The notes beneath the pieces are model-generated. The model was not told where the DNA came from. It searched no databases and saw only the letters and a program-made list of their open reading frames with translations. Positions 8,130-17,233 of a DNA stretch of 64,000 nucleotides are shown here, one piece after another. This stretch comes from an uncultured Rhodobacterales bacterium. GTDB lineage: Bacteria; Pseudomonadota; Alphaproteobacteria; Rhodobacterales; Rhodobacteraceae. Made by a program: the position numbers and the translations under genes. Numbering within the stretch: the stretch's first letter is position 1; the number at the start of each line of letters is the position of its first letter. The stretch covers positions 1 through 64,000 of the forward strand of contig CAIQOV010000046.1 in the NCBI GenBank assembly GCA_903873585.1, read 5' to 3'.

Positions 8130-8960
8130 ATGCGCCACACGCTTCCCATAGCGCCCCAGTTTTACGTAACTGCGCCCCAACCCTGTCCTTATCTGGACGG
8201 CAGGTTTGAACGGAAGCTGTTCACGGCCTTGCAGGGCGAACATGCGCAAAAGCTGAATGATGCGCTGTCAAAGCAGGGGTTTCGCCGCAGCCAGAATGTG
8301 TTGTACCGCCCCTCTTGTGCGGAATGTTCGGCCTGTTTGTCGGCACGCATTGATGTGGCCAAGTTTGTTCCTTCGCGCACGCAAAAGCGGGTGCTGAAAG
8401 GGGCAGGGCACTTGCGGCGCAACCCCACCTCGCCTTGGGCCACCGAAGACCAGTTCACCCTCTTTCGCCGGTATCTGGATGAGCGCCACGCCGATGGCGG
8501 CATGGCCGATATGGATGTATTCGAATTCGCGGCCATGATTGAAGAAACGCCGATCAAATCGCGCGTCATCGAATATTCGCGGCCCGCAGGACCGGGCGAG
8601 CATGGCCGCCCTTTGGCCTGCGTTAGCCTGACCGACGTGTTCGAAGACGGGCTGTCGATGGTCTATTCGTTCTACGACCCCAGCTTGCAGGATCTGTCCT
8701 TGGGCACCTTCGCCATTCTTGACCACATCGACATCGCCCGCGATGCGGGCTTGCCCTATGTCTATCTTGGCTACTGGGTGCCCGGATCGCGCAAGATGGG
8801 TTATAAGGCCAACTTCTCGGCGCTTGAGATTTTCAAGGGCGGTGAATGGGTTCCGGTCGGCGACCCCGCCGACCACAGCGCCGCTTTGCACCCTTTGTCA
8901 GTCGAACCGATCGCTGAACAAGTGGCCCACATCGCCCTGCCGCAAGCCCGCAACGGATGA
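8130..8960 (+). CDS. bpt: Aspartate/glutamate leucyl(arginyl)-tRNA-protein transferase
   Basis: N-end-rule enzyme that transfers an amino acid from aminoacyl-tRNA to N-terminal Asp or Glu, marking proteins for ClpAP. The 276-residue protein has the N-terminal cysteine motif [25 protein letters not shown], and the C-terminal acyltransferase core [19 protein letters not shown]. Bacterial Bpt usually transfers leucine; older annotation calls the family arginyltransferase (Ate), and specificity cannot be told from sequence. Its stop overlaps the start of the VOC gene in ATGA. Confidence 0.93.
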   Translation: MRHTLPIAPQFYVTAPQPCPYLDGRFERKLFTALQGEHAQKLNDALSKQGFRRSQNVLYRPSCAECSACLSARIDVAKFVPSRTQKRVLKGAGHLRRNPTSPWATEDQFTLFRRYLDERHADGGMADMDVFEFAAMIEETPIKSRVIEYSRPAGPGEHGRPLACVSLTDVFEDGLSMVYSFYDPSLQDLSLGTFAILDHIDIARDAGLPYVYLGYWVPGSRKMGYKANFSALEIFKGGEWVPVGDPADHSAALHPLSVEPIAEQVAHIALPQARNG

Positions 8961-9337
8961 GACTGGCAGCCATTTCCCTGCTGGTGCCCGATTATGACGC
9001 AGGCATTGCCTTTTTCTGCCAAGGATTAGGCTTCACCTTGGCGCAAGACATTCCCCAAGGCCCCAAACGGTGGGTCACCGTAAGCCCCCCTTCCCAAGAT
9101 TTTCGCCTGATCCTTGCGCGTGCTGACACGCCCGCGCAACGGGCCGCGATTGGCCAGCAAGGCGGTGGGCGGGTTTGGCTTTTCCTGCACTCGGATGATT
9201 TCGCGGCCGACGCTGCCAAGATCACTGCTGCGGGCGGCACCTTTGAAGAACCTCCGCGCCATGAACCTTATGGCATCGTCGCCGTTTGGCGCGACCCGTT
9301 TGGCAACCGCTGGGATCTGATCCAGCCCAACTCCTGA
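8957..9337 (+). CDS. VOC (glyoxalase/dioxygenase superfamily) protein
   Basis: A 126-residue single-domain vicinal oxygen chelate protein. It begins [20 protein letters not shown], the usual first strand and helix of the fold, and ends [22 protein letters not shown], the typical last strand with a metal-binding Glu/Asp region. Substrate is unknown; such proteins range from glyoxalases to antibiotic-binding proteins. It overlaps bpt by 4 bp and is presumably co-expressed. Confidence 0.85.
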   Translation: MRLAAISLLVPDYDAGIAFFCQGLGFTLAQDIPQGPKRWVTVSPPSQDFRLILARADTPAQRAAIGQQGGGRVWLFLHSDDFAADAAKITAAGGTFEEPPRHEPYGIVAVWRDPFGNRWDLIQPNS

Positions 9338-9352
9338 CGCGCCGCTGGCGCG
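9338..9352. terminator. GC-rich hairpin after the VOC gene
   Basis: CGCGCC-GCT-GGCGCG starts at the base after the VOC stop codon. No T tract follows. The next bases (GGGGGTGTGAAG) resemble the hairpin loop of the intergenic element, but the core is absent. Confidence 0.4.
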
Positions 9353-9424
9353 GGGGTGTGAAGCCGCAGCCTGTGACACAGGGCGCGGGCTTGCTGGCCA
9401 AAGGCGCAGCGGGTACAAGACGCC

Positions 9425-10783
9425 ATGGCCCACACATACCTCACCCACCCCCGCGCGATCTTGGCGCTGGGGTTGCCGCTGATCGGCTCGCATCTTGCGC
9501 AAATGGCGCTGCATGTCACCGACACCGTTTTGATGGGCCGCTACGGTGTGCCTGAACTGGCCGCTGTCACCTTGGCGGGGTCGTGCTTCTTTATCGTCTT
9601 TGTGCTTGGATCAGGCTTTGCCCAAGCTTTGATGCCGCTAATCGCGATTGCGGTTGGCAAGGGGGATGAAACCGAAGTGCGCCGCGATGCGCGGATGGCG
9701 CTTTGGCTGTCGCTGGGCTTTGGCCTTGTGACCTATCCGGTGTTCTGGACATCGGGCACATGGCTGTTGGGTTTGGGGCAAGAGCCTAAGGTGGCCCAGC
9801 TGGCGCAAGATTTCTTGCGCATCGCGGGGCCGGGGATGGTGCCTGCGCTGCTGGTGATGGCGCTGAAATCGTACCTGTCAGCCTTGGGGCGCACGCAGGT
9901 GGTGCTTTGGGTGACGCTGGGGGCCGTGCTGGTCAACCTTGCCTTGGGCTGGATGCTGATTTTCGGCCATTGGGGCGCCCCTGAACTGGGGGTGCGCGGC
10001 GCAGCCCTTGCGACGCTGACGGTGCAATGGGCCACGTTTCTGATCATGGCCCTTTATGCCCAGTTCCAACCCGCCCTGCGGCGCTTTGGCCTGTTCAACC
10101 GCTTCTGGCGGATGGACGCTGCCGCGTTGGGCCGCGTGTTTCGCCTTGGCTGGCCGATTGGCATGACAGGCCTTGCCGAAAGCGGGCTGTTTGCTGGCGC
10201 GTCTTTGATGATGGGCTGGGTTAGCACCGTGGCGCTGGCTGCGCACGGCATTGCCATGCAGGTCGCGGCCTTGGCGTTTATGCTGCATCTGGGCCTGTCA
10301 AATGCCGCCACGGTTTTGGCAGGCCGCGCGTCGGGGGCTGGCGATGTGCGGGGCCTGCGCCAGATTGCCATCGCGGCGATTGGCCTGTCATTGGTGCTGT
10401 GCGCCCTTGGGATTGCGCTGTTCGTCAGCCTGCCCGTGGCGATCATCGGGCTGTTTCTTGACACAACCAAGCCGGAATCGCCCCAGATTTTGGCCCTTGG
10501 CACCCGCCTGTTGGCCTTGGCCGCGTTGTTTCAACTTGGAGACGCGATGCAGGTCATGGCGCTTGGCCTGCTGCGCGCCATTCGTGACACGCGCGTGCCG
10601 ATGTGGGCCGCAGCCTTTAGCTATTGGGGTGTGGGCATCCCCGCCAGCGCGATTTTGGGCTTTCACTTTGGCCTTGGCGCCGAGGGGATCTGGCTGGGCC
10701 TGTGCATCGGGTTGCTGTTCGCCTCGACCAGCCTGATGGCCCGCTTTTGGACGCGCGCCCCGCGCGAGGCTTTGCTCGCCTGA
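9425..10783 (+). CDS. MATE family efflux transporter (NorM-like)
   Basis: Cation-coupled multidrug exporter of the inner membrane. The 452-residue protein has about twelve hydrophobic segments in two pseudo-symmetrical halves. It begins with the family pattern LALGLPLIGSHLAQMALHVTDTVLMGRYG, of which the VTDTVLMG part is diagnostic. It contains GWPIGMTGLAESGLF at the start of the second half. The substrate cannot be inferred. A bidirectional terminator separates it from tRNA-Asn. Confidence 0.93.
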   Translation: MAHTYLTHPRAILALGLPLIGSHLAQMALHVTDTVLMGRYGVPELAAVTLAGSCFFIVFVLGSGFAQALMPLIAIAVGKGDETEVRRDARMALWLSLGFGLVTYPVFWTSGTWLLGLGQEPKVAQLAQDFLRIAGPGMVPALLVMALKSYLSALGRTQVVLWVTLGAVLVNLALGWMLIFGHWGAPELGVRGAALATLTVQWATFLIMALYAQFQPALRRFGLFNRFWRMDAAALGRVFRLGWPIGMTGLAESGLFAGASLMMGWVSTVALAAHGIAMQVAALAFMLHLGLSNAATVLAGRASGAGDVRGLRQIAIAAIGLSLVLCALGIALFVSLPVAIIGLFLDTTKPESPQILALGTRLLALAALFQLGDAMQVMALGLLRAIRDTRVPMWAAAFSYWGVGIPASAILGFHFGLGAEGIWLGLCIGLLFASTSLMARFWTRAPREALLA

Positions 10784-10811
10784 CTGGCGGTTTTGGTTGG
10801 ATGATAAAAGA

Positions 10812-10843
10812 AGGGCACGTCTTGCGACGCGCCCTATCTTTTT
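10812..10843. terminator. Bidirectional intrinsic terminator (MATE gene / tRNA-Asn)
   Basis: The hairpin AGGGC-A-CGTC, loop TTGC, GACG-C-GCCCT is followed by ATCTTTTTC on the plus strand and by TTCTTTTATC on the minus strand. It can therefore end both the MATE transcript and the tRNA transcript. Confidence 0.85.
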
Positions 10844-10860
10844 CAAGCTCTTGAAGAATT

Positions 10861-10935
10861 TGGCTCCGGCGGTAGGGATCGAACCTACGGCCAGCTGATT
10901 AACAGTCAGCTGCTCTACCGCTGAGCTACGCCGGA
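10861..10935 (-). tRNA. tRNA-Asn (anticodon GTT)
   Basis: The minus strand folds into a 75-nt cloverleaf. The acceptor stem is TCCGGCG/CGCCGGA, the D arm GTAGCTCAGCGGTAGAGC, the anticodon stem CAGCTGACT with anticodon GTT, and the T arm GTAGGTTCGATCCCTAC. The discriminator is G and CCA is encoded. Confidence 0.97.
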
Positions 10936-11016
10936 ACACGAGGGGTCTATAGCAAGGGTGTTTGGGGGCGGCAAGGGGAAATGGCGGGAAAAATCAAAGG
11001 TTGTGAAAAGAGTGGG

Positions 11017-11877
11017 TTAGCGCAGCTGGAAGCTGGCCGAGCCAAGCGGTCCATCCCCAAGGCGGGCGACTTTGGCGCGGGCTTGCAGGTCGATCAGGTG
11101 GGCCAGAACGTTGCGCGTGGCGGCGGCGTGCAGGTGTGGGGCAAGGTCGGTGTAAATGCTGGCGGTCAGCGCTTGTGGGGTGGCGGGGCCTTTTGACAGC
11201 GCTGCCAGCACCGACGCTTCGCGCCCCAAGCGATGCGCAATCAGCGCAGACAATCGGGCGGCAGGGTCTTGGACCGGTGCGCCGTGCCCCGGGTGAAACC
11301 TGCGCCAGTTGCGCGCCGCAAGCTTATGCAGCGATGCCATATAGGCCCCCATATCGCCATCAGGCGGCGAGATGAGCGAGGTTGACCACGCCATCACATG
11401 ATCGCCCGACAGCAGGTCTTCGCCCAAGCCAAGGCAGATGTGGTTGCTCATATGGCCGGGGGTGTGGATCACCTCGATTGGCACGCCGGCAAGGGTCAGC
11501 GTCTGCCCATCGTGCAAGCAAACATCTGGCGCAAAGCTTTCGTCGCGCCCTTCCCCGCCTGCAATCCCCTCGGCCTGCAAGGCGTGCATCTGTGCTGACA
11601 TGCCCGCCCGCGCATCGCCGTAAGCCAGCACGGGTGCGTTTGTGAGGCGCGACAGCTTGGGGGCCAGCGCGCTGTGGTCGCCATGCGCGTGGGTCACGAT
11701 GATCGCCTCGACCTTATGGCCGCCCACTTGTGCCAGAATCGCCGCCAGATGGGCGGGATGGTCGGGGCCGGGGTCGACGATGATCTGGGCGGATTGCCCC
11801 AGAATATAGGTGTTGGTTCCAAGGCCGGTGAAGGGGCCGGGATTGTCAGCGCGCAAGGTGCAAAGGGGCAGGGGCAT
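11017..11877 (-). CDS. MBL-fold metallo-hydrolase with C-terminal winged-helix domain
   Basis: A 286-residue protein of the LACTB2-like branch of metallo-beta-lactamases. It contains GTNTYILG near the N-terminus, the zinc-binding motif THAHGDHS, HTPGHMSNH, SGDHVMAW and HPGHG, so all metal ligands are present. The C-terminal 60 residues are a winged-helix-like domain typical of this branch. Members are often proposed endoribonucleases or hydroxyacylglutathione-type hydrolases; the substrate is not evident. It is divergent from the histidine kinase gene, with 118 bp between them. Confidence 0.88.
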   Translation of the reverse strand: MPLPLCTLRADNPGPFTGLGTNTYILGQSAQIIVDPGPDHPAHLAAILAQVGGHKVEAIIVTHAHGDHSALAPKLSRLTNAPVLAYGDARAGMSAQMHALQAEGIAGGEGRDESFAPDVCLHDGQTLTLAGVPIEVIHTPGHMSNHICLGLGEDLLSGDHVMAWSTSLISPPDGDMGAYMASLHKLAARNWRRFHPGHGAPVQDPAARLSALIAHRLGREASVLAALSKGPATPQALTASIYTDLAPHLHAAATRNVLAHLIDLQARAKVARLGDGPLGSASFQLR

Positions 11878-11995
11878 CGGGAACCGCTTTTGGGCATAGC
11901 TGTGCTACCATTGCGCTGCTGATGCCAAGGCTCAAGTCCCAATTCAAGCAAATTGGGTCTTTCCAACCTGCCCCTGCGGCGGCTAGGCTGAACCC

Positions 11996-13318
11996 ATGGC
12001 ATTCACCTTGAAATCCTACGTCCCACGCAGCGTTTACGGACGCGCGGCGCTGATCTTGATCTTGCCGGTGGTTGTTGTGCAGCTGGTGGTGTCGGTGATC
12101 TTCATCCAGCGCCATTTTGACGGCGTCACCCGCCAAATGTCGCGCAGTGCCGCGCTTGAGGTGGGCTTGGTTCTGGCACAAGTTGACACGGCGCAAGATT
12201 TGGCGACGGCCCAAGCGCGGGCGGGGGCTTTGGGTTCGGGTTTGAAGATCATTGTTGACCTGCCAACCCAAGTTGCTGCCCCGCCGAGCGATCAGCGCGA
12301 TTTTTGGGATCTGTCGGGGCGCGAGGTGGGGGCGATCTTGCACAATGCCCTGCCACAGGTTCTGGCGGTGGATCTGTCAAGCGATCCGCGCAATGTGCAG
12401 GTTTGGGTGCAAACGCTCCACGGCGCCATGCGCCTTGCCATGCCCCGCGTTCGGGTATCGGCCAGCAATCCGCACCAGCTTTTGGTGATCATGGCACTGG
12501 CCTCAATTTTGATGACGGGGGTGGCCTTTGCCTTCTTGCGCAACCAACTGGTTCCCATCACCCGCATGGCCGCCGCAGCCGAGGCGTTTGGCCGTGGCCA
12601 AAACCTGCCCTACAAACCGCGCGGCGCGGTAGAGGTGCGCGCGGCAGGCATGGCCTTTTTGGACATGCGCGCACGGATTGAACGCCAGATCGAACAGCGC
12701 ACCTTGATGCTGTCGGGTGTCAGCCACGACCTGCGCGGGCCTTTGACGCGCATGAAGCTTGGCCTGTCCTTGATGGACGAAACCGAAGACACCGCAGCCC
12801 TTCTGAGCGATGTGCAAGAGATGCAGCGCTTGGTGGATGAGTTCCTTGCCTTCGCGCGCGGTGATGCGCAAGAAGAGCCAAGCTTGGTTGACCCCGCCCA
12901 ATTGGTGGCCGACATCGTGGCCAAAACCCAGCGCGGCGGGCAAGATGTGGCTTTGGGCGCGTGCCACGGCCAAGGCCATTTGCGCATCCGCCCGCAAGCT
13001 GTCACGCGCGCTTTGGATAACCTGCTGGGCAATGCCCTGCGCTATGGCACGCAAGCGCGGCTGTCCTATCACCTGACCGACCGATCCTTGCGCCTTGTCG
13101 TTGAAGACAACGGCCCCGGCATTCCCGCCGCCCAACGAGAAGAGGCGCTGCGCCCCTTTACCCGCCTTGATGCGGCGCGTGATCCAAACCATGGTGGCGG
13201 GGTCGGGCTGGGCCTGTCGATTGCGGCGGATATTGCGCGCTCGCACGGCGGGGTGCTGCGGTTGGGGCAAAGTGCTGATCTGGGTGGATTGATGGCGGAA
13301 CTGGTCTTGGCGCGCTAG
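11996..13318 (+). CDS. EnvZ-like sensor histidine kinase (orphan)
   Basis: A 440-residue membrane sensor kinase. It has transmembrane segments near residues 17-38 and 163-182 flanking a periplasmic domain, then a HAMP region. The dimerisation helix carries the phospho-acceptor His244 (VSHDLRGPLTRMKLGL). The ATPase domain has an N box (DNLLGNALRYG), G1 (VEDNGPGIP) and G2 (GGGVGLGLSI). It resembles EnvZ-type kinases. No response regulator gene adjoins it; the next gene is an ABC ATPase, so the partner must be elsewhere. Confidence 0.9.
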   Translation: MAFTLKSYVPRSVYGRAALILILPVVVVQLVVSVIFIQRHFDGVTRQMSRSAALEVGLVLAQVDTAQDLATAQARAGALGSGLKIIVDLPTQVAAPPSDQRDFWDLSGREVGAILHNALPQVLAVDLSSDPRNVQVWVQTLHGAMRLAMPRVRVSASNPHQLLVIMALASILMTGVAFAFLRNQLVPITRMAAAAEAFGRGQNLPYKPRGAVEVRAAGMAFLDMRARIERQIEQRTLMLSGVSHDLRGPLTRMKLGLSLMDETEDTAALLSDVQEMQRLVDEFLAFARGDAQEEPSLVDPAQLVADIVAKTQRGGQDVALGACHGQGHLRIRPQAVTRALDNLLGNALRYGTQARLSYHLTDRSLRLVVEDNGPGIPAAQREEALRPFTRLDAARDPNHGGGVGLGLSIAADIARSHGGVLRLGQSADLGGLMAELVLAR

Positions 13319-13375
13319 CCTTGCGGCACGGCCTATCGGCTGCTATGGGGTAATTCTGATGAAAACTGTTGGGAA

Positions 13376-14515
13376 TTGACCTTGTCCACGCCCCGATCTG
13401 ATGGCCCCCGTTCTGATGCGCCCCGATCTGATGCGCCCCGATCTGATGCGCCGCGCCTTGTTGTGCAATCGCTCTCGCGGTCTTATGGTGGGCAAAAGGT
13501 GGTGTCTGACCTGTCATTGGTGGTGGAGGCGGGGCAGGTGACCTGCCTGCTTGGGCCATCGGGCTGTGGCAAATCCACCACCTTGCGGATGATCGCAGGG
13601 GTGGAAACCCCCGACCAAGGCCGCATCCTGATTGACGGGGTCGAGGTGTTTGGCCCCACCACCGCCACCCCGCCCGAAGCGCGCGGTGTGGGGCTGATGT
13701 TTCAAGACTTCGCGCTGTTTCCGCACCTGACGGTGGCGGGCAACGTGGCCTTTGGCCTGCGCCGCGATGTGCCGCAGCGCGCAGCACGGGTGGAGGCTTT
13801 GCTGGAAAAGGTCAACCTGACCGGTTTTGGTGACAAACACCCGCATCAGTTGTCGGGCGGTGAACAACAGCGCGTAGCCCTTGCCCGCGCTTTGGCGCCG
13901 CGCCCGCGCGTGATGCTGATGGATGAACCCTTCTCGGGCCTTGATAACCGCCTGCGCGATGGCATTCGCGATGCAACGCTGGACCTGCTGAAAGAAGAGG
14001 GTGCTGCGGTTCTGCTGGTAACCCACGAACCCAATGAAGCCATGCGCATGGCCGATGAAATCGCCCTGATGCGCGCGGGATTGATCGTGCAAAAAGGCGC
14101 GCCCTATAACCTGTACAACGCCCCGATTGACCGCGCTGCGGCGGCGTTCTTTAGCGATGTGAACGTTATTTCAGGCACTTCGCGCGGGGCCTTAACCCAA
14201 ACGCCGTTTGGTGTCTTCCTGACACCGGGCCATGCTGACGGCACACCCGTGCACATCGTGATCCGCCCGCAGCACTTAAAGATCGACTTTGACCGCGCCG
14301 GTCGCGGCCCCAATCCTACCGCGCAAGATGGCACGCCTGCGCGCGGCACCGTGACGCGGGCGCGCTTTTTGGGCCATGAAAGCCTTGTCGAATTCAAGAT
14401 GGATTTTGACGGCTCCCCCCTCACCGCCGCTGTCCCCGGCGTGTTCCTACCCAAAGCGGGAACGCCCCTTTGGCTGATGATCCGCCGTGACCGCTGCTTT
14501 GTCTTCGCGGGCTAA
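13376..14515 (+). CDS. ABC transporter ATP-binding protein (FbpC/PotA-like) with pentapeptide-repeat N-terminus
   Basis: A 379-residue importer ATPase with Walker A GPSGCGKSTTLRMIAG, signature LSGGEQQRVALARALA, Walker B RVMLMDEPFSGLD, the switch histidine in LLVTHEPNEA, and a C-terminal TOBE-like region of about 120 residues. It resembles iron(III) and polyamine importer ATPases. No permease or binding protein is adjacent. The first 26 residues consist largely of PRSDA/PRSDG repeats encoded by a 15-bp tandem repeat. The frame has no ATG before the domain, so a TTG start is inferred at 13376; TTG at 13382 is an alternative. Confidence 0.88.
   Translation: MTLSTPRSDGPRSDAPRSDAPRSDAPRLVVQSLSRSYGGQKVVSDLSLVVEAGQVTCLLGPSGCGKSTTLRMIAGVETPDQGRILIDGVEVFGPTTATPPEARGVGLMFQDFALFPHLTVAGNVAFGLRRDVPQRAARVEALLEKVNLTGFGDKHPHQLSGGEQQRVALARALAPRPRVMLMDEPFSGLDNRLRDGIRDATLDLLKEEGAAVLLVTHEPNEAMRMADEIALMRAGLIVQKGAPYNLYNAPIDRAAAAFFSDVNVISGTSRGALTQTPFGVFLTPGHADGTPVHIVIRPQHLKIDFDRAGRGPNPTAQDGTPARGTVTRARFLGHESLVEFKMDFDGSPLTAAVPGVFLPKAGTPLWLMIRRDRCFVFAG
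13391..13450 (+). repeat. Four 15-bp in-frame tandem repeats at the start of the ABC ATPase gene
   Basis: Four contiguous copies of CCCCGATCTGATGCG, at 13391, 13406, 13421 and 13436. The first ends GGC and the second has GTT for GAT; the last two are identical. They encode PRSDG-PRSDA-PRSDA-PRSDA. The 15-bp period is a multiple of three, so gain or loss of a unit keeps the frame. Confidence 0.95.
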
Positions 14516-14531
14516 AGCGCCTTACTTTTCC

Positions 14532-14554
14532 ATTTCATACTTGCTTAAATATCC
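14532..14554 (-). repeat. Intergenic element copy c (core only)
   Basis: The minus-strand core is GGATATTT-AAG-CA-AG-TATGAAATG, without the hairpin. It lies between two convergent genes and overlaps the last codons and stop of the WYL regulator gene. Confidence 0.7.
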
Positions 14555-15249
14555 AATCCCTCGGCCAGCCCCAAGCCCAAGGCCTGCCATTTGCGGTAAT
14601 CGGCCAGCCGCTTGCCCGCCTCGCGCGGGAAAACCTCGCCGCGCGGCACGATGTCTAGCAACCGGTCTAGCCCGAAGGTGGCAAAGCCTGCTTTCGTGTC
14701 GCACCAAGCGGCCAGCACCCATGTCTGACCTGTCAGCGCCAAGGCCAGCGGGCGAATGTCGCGCTGGGTTAACTGGCCAGAGGCGTCCAGCACCGCAATC
14801 GTCAACCGCTCGCTTTGCCGGATCGCTTTGCGCAGCAAGGGCAGATGCGGGCTGGCGCGTTGCGGGGCGGGGGCTGCGGGGGCGAACAGGTCTTCGCCGG
14901 CGTCTGTATCACGCGGGGCAGGGGCCACGGTGGCGATTTTGCCGGCCAAGCTGCGGGCAGCGGCGGCAAGGTTCGCATCATTCCCCTCGGCCACAAGCCG
15001 CACGCCCAAGCGCAAGGCAATCAATTCCGCAGGTTGCAGCATCATGGGGGGCAAGGTGATCGGTTGGCGCAGAATATAGCCCACGCCGCGCTCTCCTTCG
15101 ACTGGCATGCCCGAGGCTGTCAAAACCGCCATATCCCGCCAGATAGAGCGCACCGAAACCCCCAAATCCGCCGCCAGATCCGCAGCACGGTGCAAGCGCC
15201 CGTCGCGCAGAATCTGGATCAGGTCGAACAAGCGGTCAGAACGGGCCAT
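14545..15249 (-). CDS. WYL-domain transcriptional regulator (HTH_11, YafY-like)
   Basis: A 234-residue DNA-binding protein. The N-terminal winged HTH (MARSDRLFDLIQIL, then HRAADLAADLGVSVRSIWRDM) is the HTH_11/DeoR-like type. The C-terminal region contains the ligand-sensing WYL-like domain (LALALTGQTWVLAAWCDTKAGFATFGLDRL). The start is set at MARSDRL; upstream in-frame sequence lacks family similarity. It is divergent from tatABC with 169 bp between the starts. Targets are unknown. Confidence 0.88.
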   Translation of the reverse strand: MARSDRLFDLIQILRDGRLHRAADLAADLGVSVRSIWRDMAVLTASGMPVEGERGVGYILRQPITLPPMMLQPAELIALRLGVRLVAEGNDANLAAAARSLAGKIATVAPAPRDTDAGEDLFAPAAPAPQRASPHLPLLRKAIRQSERLTIAVLDASGQLTQRDIRPLALALTGQTWVLAAWCDTKAGFATFGLDRLLDIVPRGEVFPREAGKRLADYRKWQALGLGLAEGLDI

Positions 15250-15418
15250 ATGCGCAATCCTTTGGCAATCGCGGGGCTTACTGACAGAAATATGGCGGTA
15301 AGTCGCCCGTTTCGCAAGCCTAGCCCCGATTTGCCGCAAACTTGACCTTGCCCTTAGCGCCGCAACGGGCACAGTTGCTTCCAGCACGGGCGCATCCCGC
15401 ACCCAAAGGAGTTTTCGC

Positions 15419-15646
15419 ATGCACATGACATCGCCCATCGGCCTTCTGGTCATCGCCGTCGTCGTTCTGGTTCTTTTCGGGAAAGGCAAAGTGTCTAACC
15501 TGATGGGCGAAGTGGGCAAGGGTATCAACGCCTTCAAAAAGGGCATTGATGACGGCAAAGCCGATATCGCCAAAGAAGAAGCCGCCGCTGCCGCGACCCC
15601 TGTCGCCAAGGATGTGACACCGGCTGAGACGAAAGATCAGGCCTGA
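15419..15646 (+). CDS. tatA: Twin-arginine translocase subunit TatA
   Basis: Pore-forming component of the Tat system for folded proteins. The 75-residue protein has one N-terminal membrane helix ([14 protein letters not shown]), the hinge FGKGK, the amphipathic helix [18 protein letters not shown], and a charged tail. An AAAGGAG ribosome site lies upstream. ATG codons at 15419 and 15425 are both possible; the first is used. It is the first of tatA-tatB-tatC-DUF815. Confidence 0.95.
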   Translation: MHMTSPIGLLVIAVVVLVLFGKGKVSNLMGEVGKGINAFKKGIDDGKADIAKEEAAAAATPVAKDVTPAETKDQA

Positions 15647-15665
15647 TAGGCCGGATTGACGCATC

Positions 15666-16394
15666 ATGTTCGGATTTGATTGGCCAGAACTTATCATCAT
15701 CGGCATCGTCGCGCTGATCTTCATTGGCCCCGAAGACCTGCCAGCCATGTTCCGCCAGCTTGGCCGCTTCACCGCCAAGCTGCGCCAGATGAGCCGCGAG
15801 TTTTCGCGTGCCATGGATCAAGCTGCCAAAGATACCGGCGTCAGCGATGTTGCCCGCGATCTGAAAACCTCGACCTCGACCAAGGCCATGGGCTTGGACA
15901 AAATGCGCGAGGCGGCGGATAAGTTCGAAAAATGGGATCCGTTGAAGAATACGGCCAAGCCCACCGTCACGATGCCCGCACGCACCCTGACCCCGCCGCC
16001 GATGCCCGCAACGCCTGCGCCCAAACCCGCAGAACCGGCTTTGGCAGATGAGGTGGATGACGACCTTGCCGCCGTGGCCGAGGACGATGCTGCAACGGCG
16101 GCCAAAGCTGTTGAACACGGGTCTGTGCAACACGCGTCTGTTGCACACGGGCCAAACACGCAGGCCCTGTATGACAAGCAGGCCCTGCGCGCCAAGGTTC
16201 TGGCCGAGCAAACCGAAAAGTTAAAAGCCATCGAGGCGGGAACTTACACCGCGCCCGCCGAAGCCGACCCCAAACCCAAACCCGCCCCGCGCAAACGCAC
16301 GCCCAAGCCCAAGGCGGATCCAGCCCTTGTCGCCGATGCGCCCGCAGACCCGCCCAAGAAACCCGTGCGCAAGAAAAAGGCGGACCTGACATGA
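15666..16394 (+). CDS. tatB: Twin-arginine translocase subunit TatB
   Basis: Receptor-complex subunit that contacts the twin-arginine signal peptide together with TatC. The 242-residue protein begins MFGFDWPELIIIGIVALIFIGPEDLP, with the glutamate in the membrane helix and the GP hinge typical of TatB. An amphipathic helix and a long, low-complexity Pro/Ala/Lys-rich tail follow, longer than in Escherichia coli. Its stop overlaps the tatC start in ATGA. Confidence 0.95.
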   Translation: MFGFDWPELIIIGIVALIFIGPEDLPAMFRQLGRFTAKLRQMSREFSRAMDQAAKDTGVSDVARDLKTSTSTKAMGLDKMREAADKFEKWDPLKNTAKPTVTMPARTLTPPPMPATPAPKPAEPALADEVDDDLAAVAEDDAATAAKAVEHGSVQHASVAHGPNTQALYDKQALRAKVLAEQTEKLKAIEAGTYTAPAEADPKPKPAPRKRTPKPKADPALVADAPADPPKKPVRKKKADLT

Positions 16395-17233
16395 CGCAAG
16401 CCGAAAACCTTGACAGCTCGGCTGCTCCGCTGATCGAACACCTCAAAGAACTGCGCAACCGCATCATGGTGTCGATCGCCGCCTATGCGTTGGCGTTTAT
16501 GATTTGCTATGTCGAATGGGGCTATGTCTTTGCCTTTCTGTCGCGCCCGATGTGTCAGGCTTTGGCGGTGCGCGGCCAAGACTGCACCTTTGTGCTGGTC
16601 AAGGTGCAGGAAGGCTTCTTTGTCACGCTGAAAATTGCCATGTGGGGCGGCTTTGTTCTGGCCTTTCCGGTCATTGCCATTCAACTGTGGCGCTTCATTG
16701 CGCCGGGGCTGTATCGTAATGAAAAGATGGCGTTTTTGCCGTTTCTGGTCGCCTCGCCCGTGATGTTCTGCCTTGGCGGCGGCTTTGCCTATATGGTCGT
16801 GCTGCCCTTCGCCTTTGACTTTTTCCTAAGCTATCAAGACAGTTTCAAAGCGGCGATGCAAACCACCAACACTTTGGCGCAGGTGCCCAAAGGCGTGGTG
16901 TTCCAAGGCTCGGTCGAGGCGTTCTTTGCCTTGACCATGCAGTTCTTGTTGGCCTTTGGCCTGTGTTTCCAATTGCCTGTTTTGCTGACGCTGATGGGCA
17001 AGGCCGGATTGATCGGGTCAAAGGGGCTGAAATCAACGCGCAAATACGCGGTCGTGGGCATTATGATCGTCTCGTCGATGATTGCACCGCCCGATGTCAC
17101 CTCGATGATGATCTTGTTTGCGGTGATCTATCCGCTGTACGAAATCTCGATCTGGATCATCGTTTACTTCGAAAAGCAGGCCGAAAAGCAAGCCAAGCTG
17201 GATGGCACGTGGGAAGAGCCTGACGCGGAATGA
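16391..17233 (+). CDS. tatC: Twin-arginine translocase subunit TatC
   Basis: Core six-helix membrane subunit that recognises twin-arginine signal peptides. The 280-residue protein has the N-terminal PLIEHLKELRNRI motif of the signal-binding site, a periplasmic loop after the first helix, and RKYAVVGIMIVSSMIAPPD before the fifth helix. It overlaps tatB upstream and the DUF815 gene downstream by 4 bp each, so it is translationally coupled to both. Confidence 0.97.
   Translation: MTQAENLDSSAAPLIEHLKELRNRIMVSIAAYALAFMICYVEWGYVFAFLSRPMCQALAVRGQDCTFVLVKVQEGFFVTLKIAMWGGFVLAFPVIAIQLWRFIAPGLYRNEKMAFLPFLVASPVMFCLGGGFAYMVVLPFAFDFFLSYQDSFKAAMQTTNTLAQVPKGVVFQGSVEAFFALTMQFLLAFGLCFQLPVLLTLMGKAGLIGSKGLKSTRKYAVVGIMIVSSMIAPPDVTSMMILFAVIYPLYEISIWIIVYFEKQAEKQAKLDGTWEEPDAE

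Noticed and set aside
9352-9370. Seventh copy of the intergenic element after the VOC gene
   Set aside because: GGGGGTGTGAAG resembles the hairpin loop side, but the GGATATTT and TATGAAA core blocks are missing.
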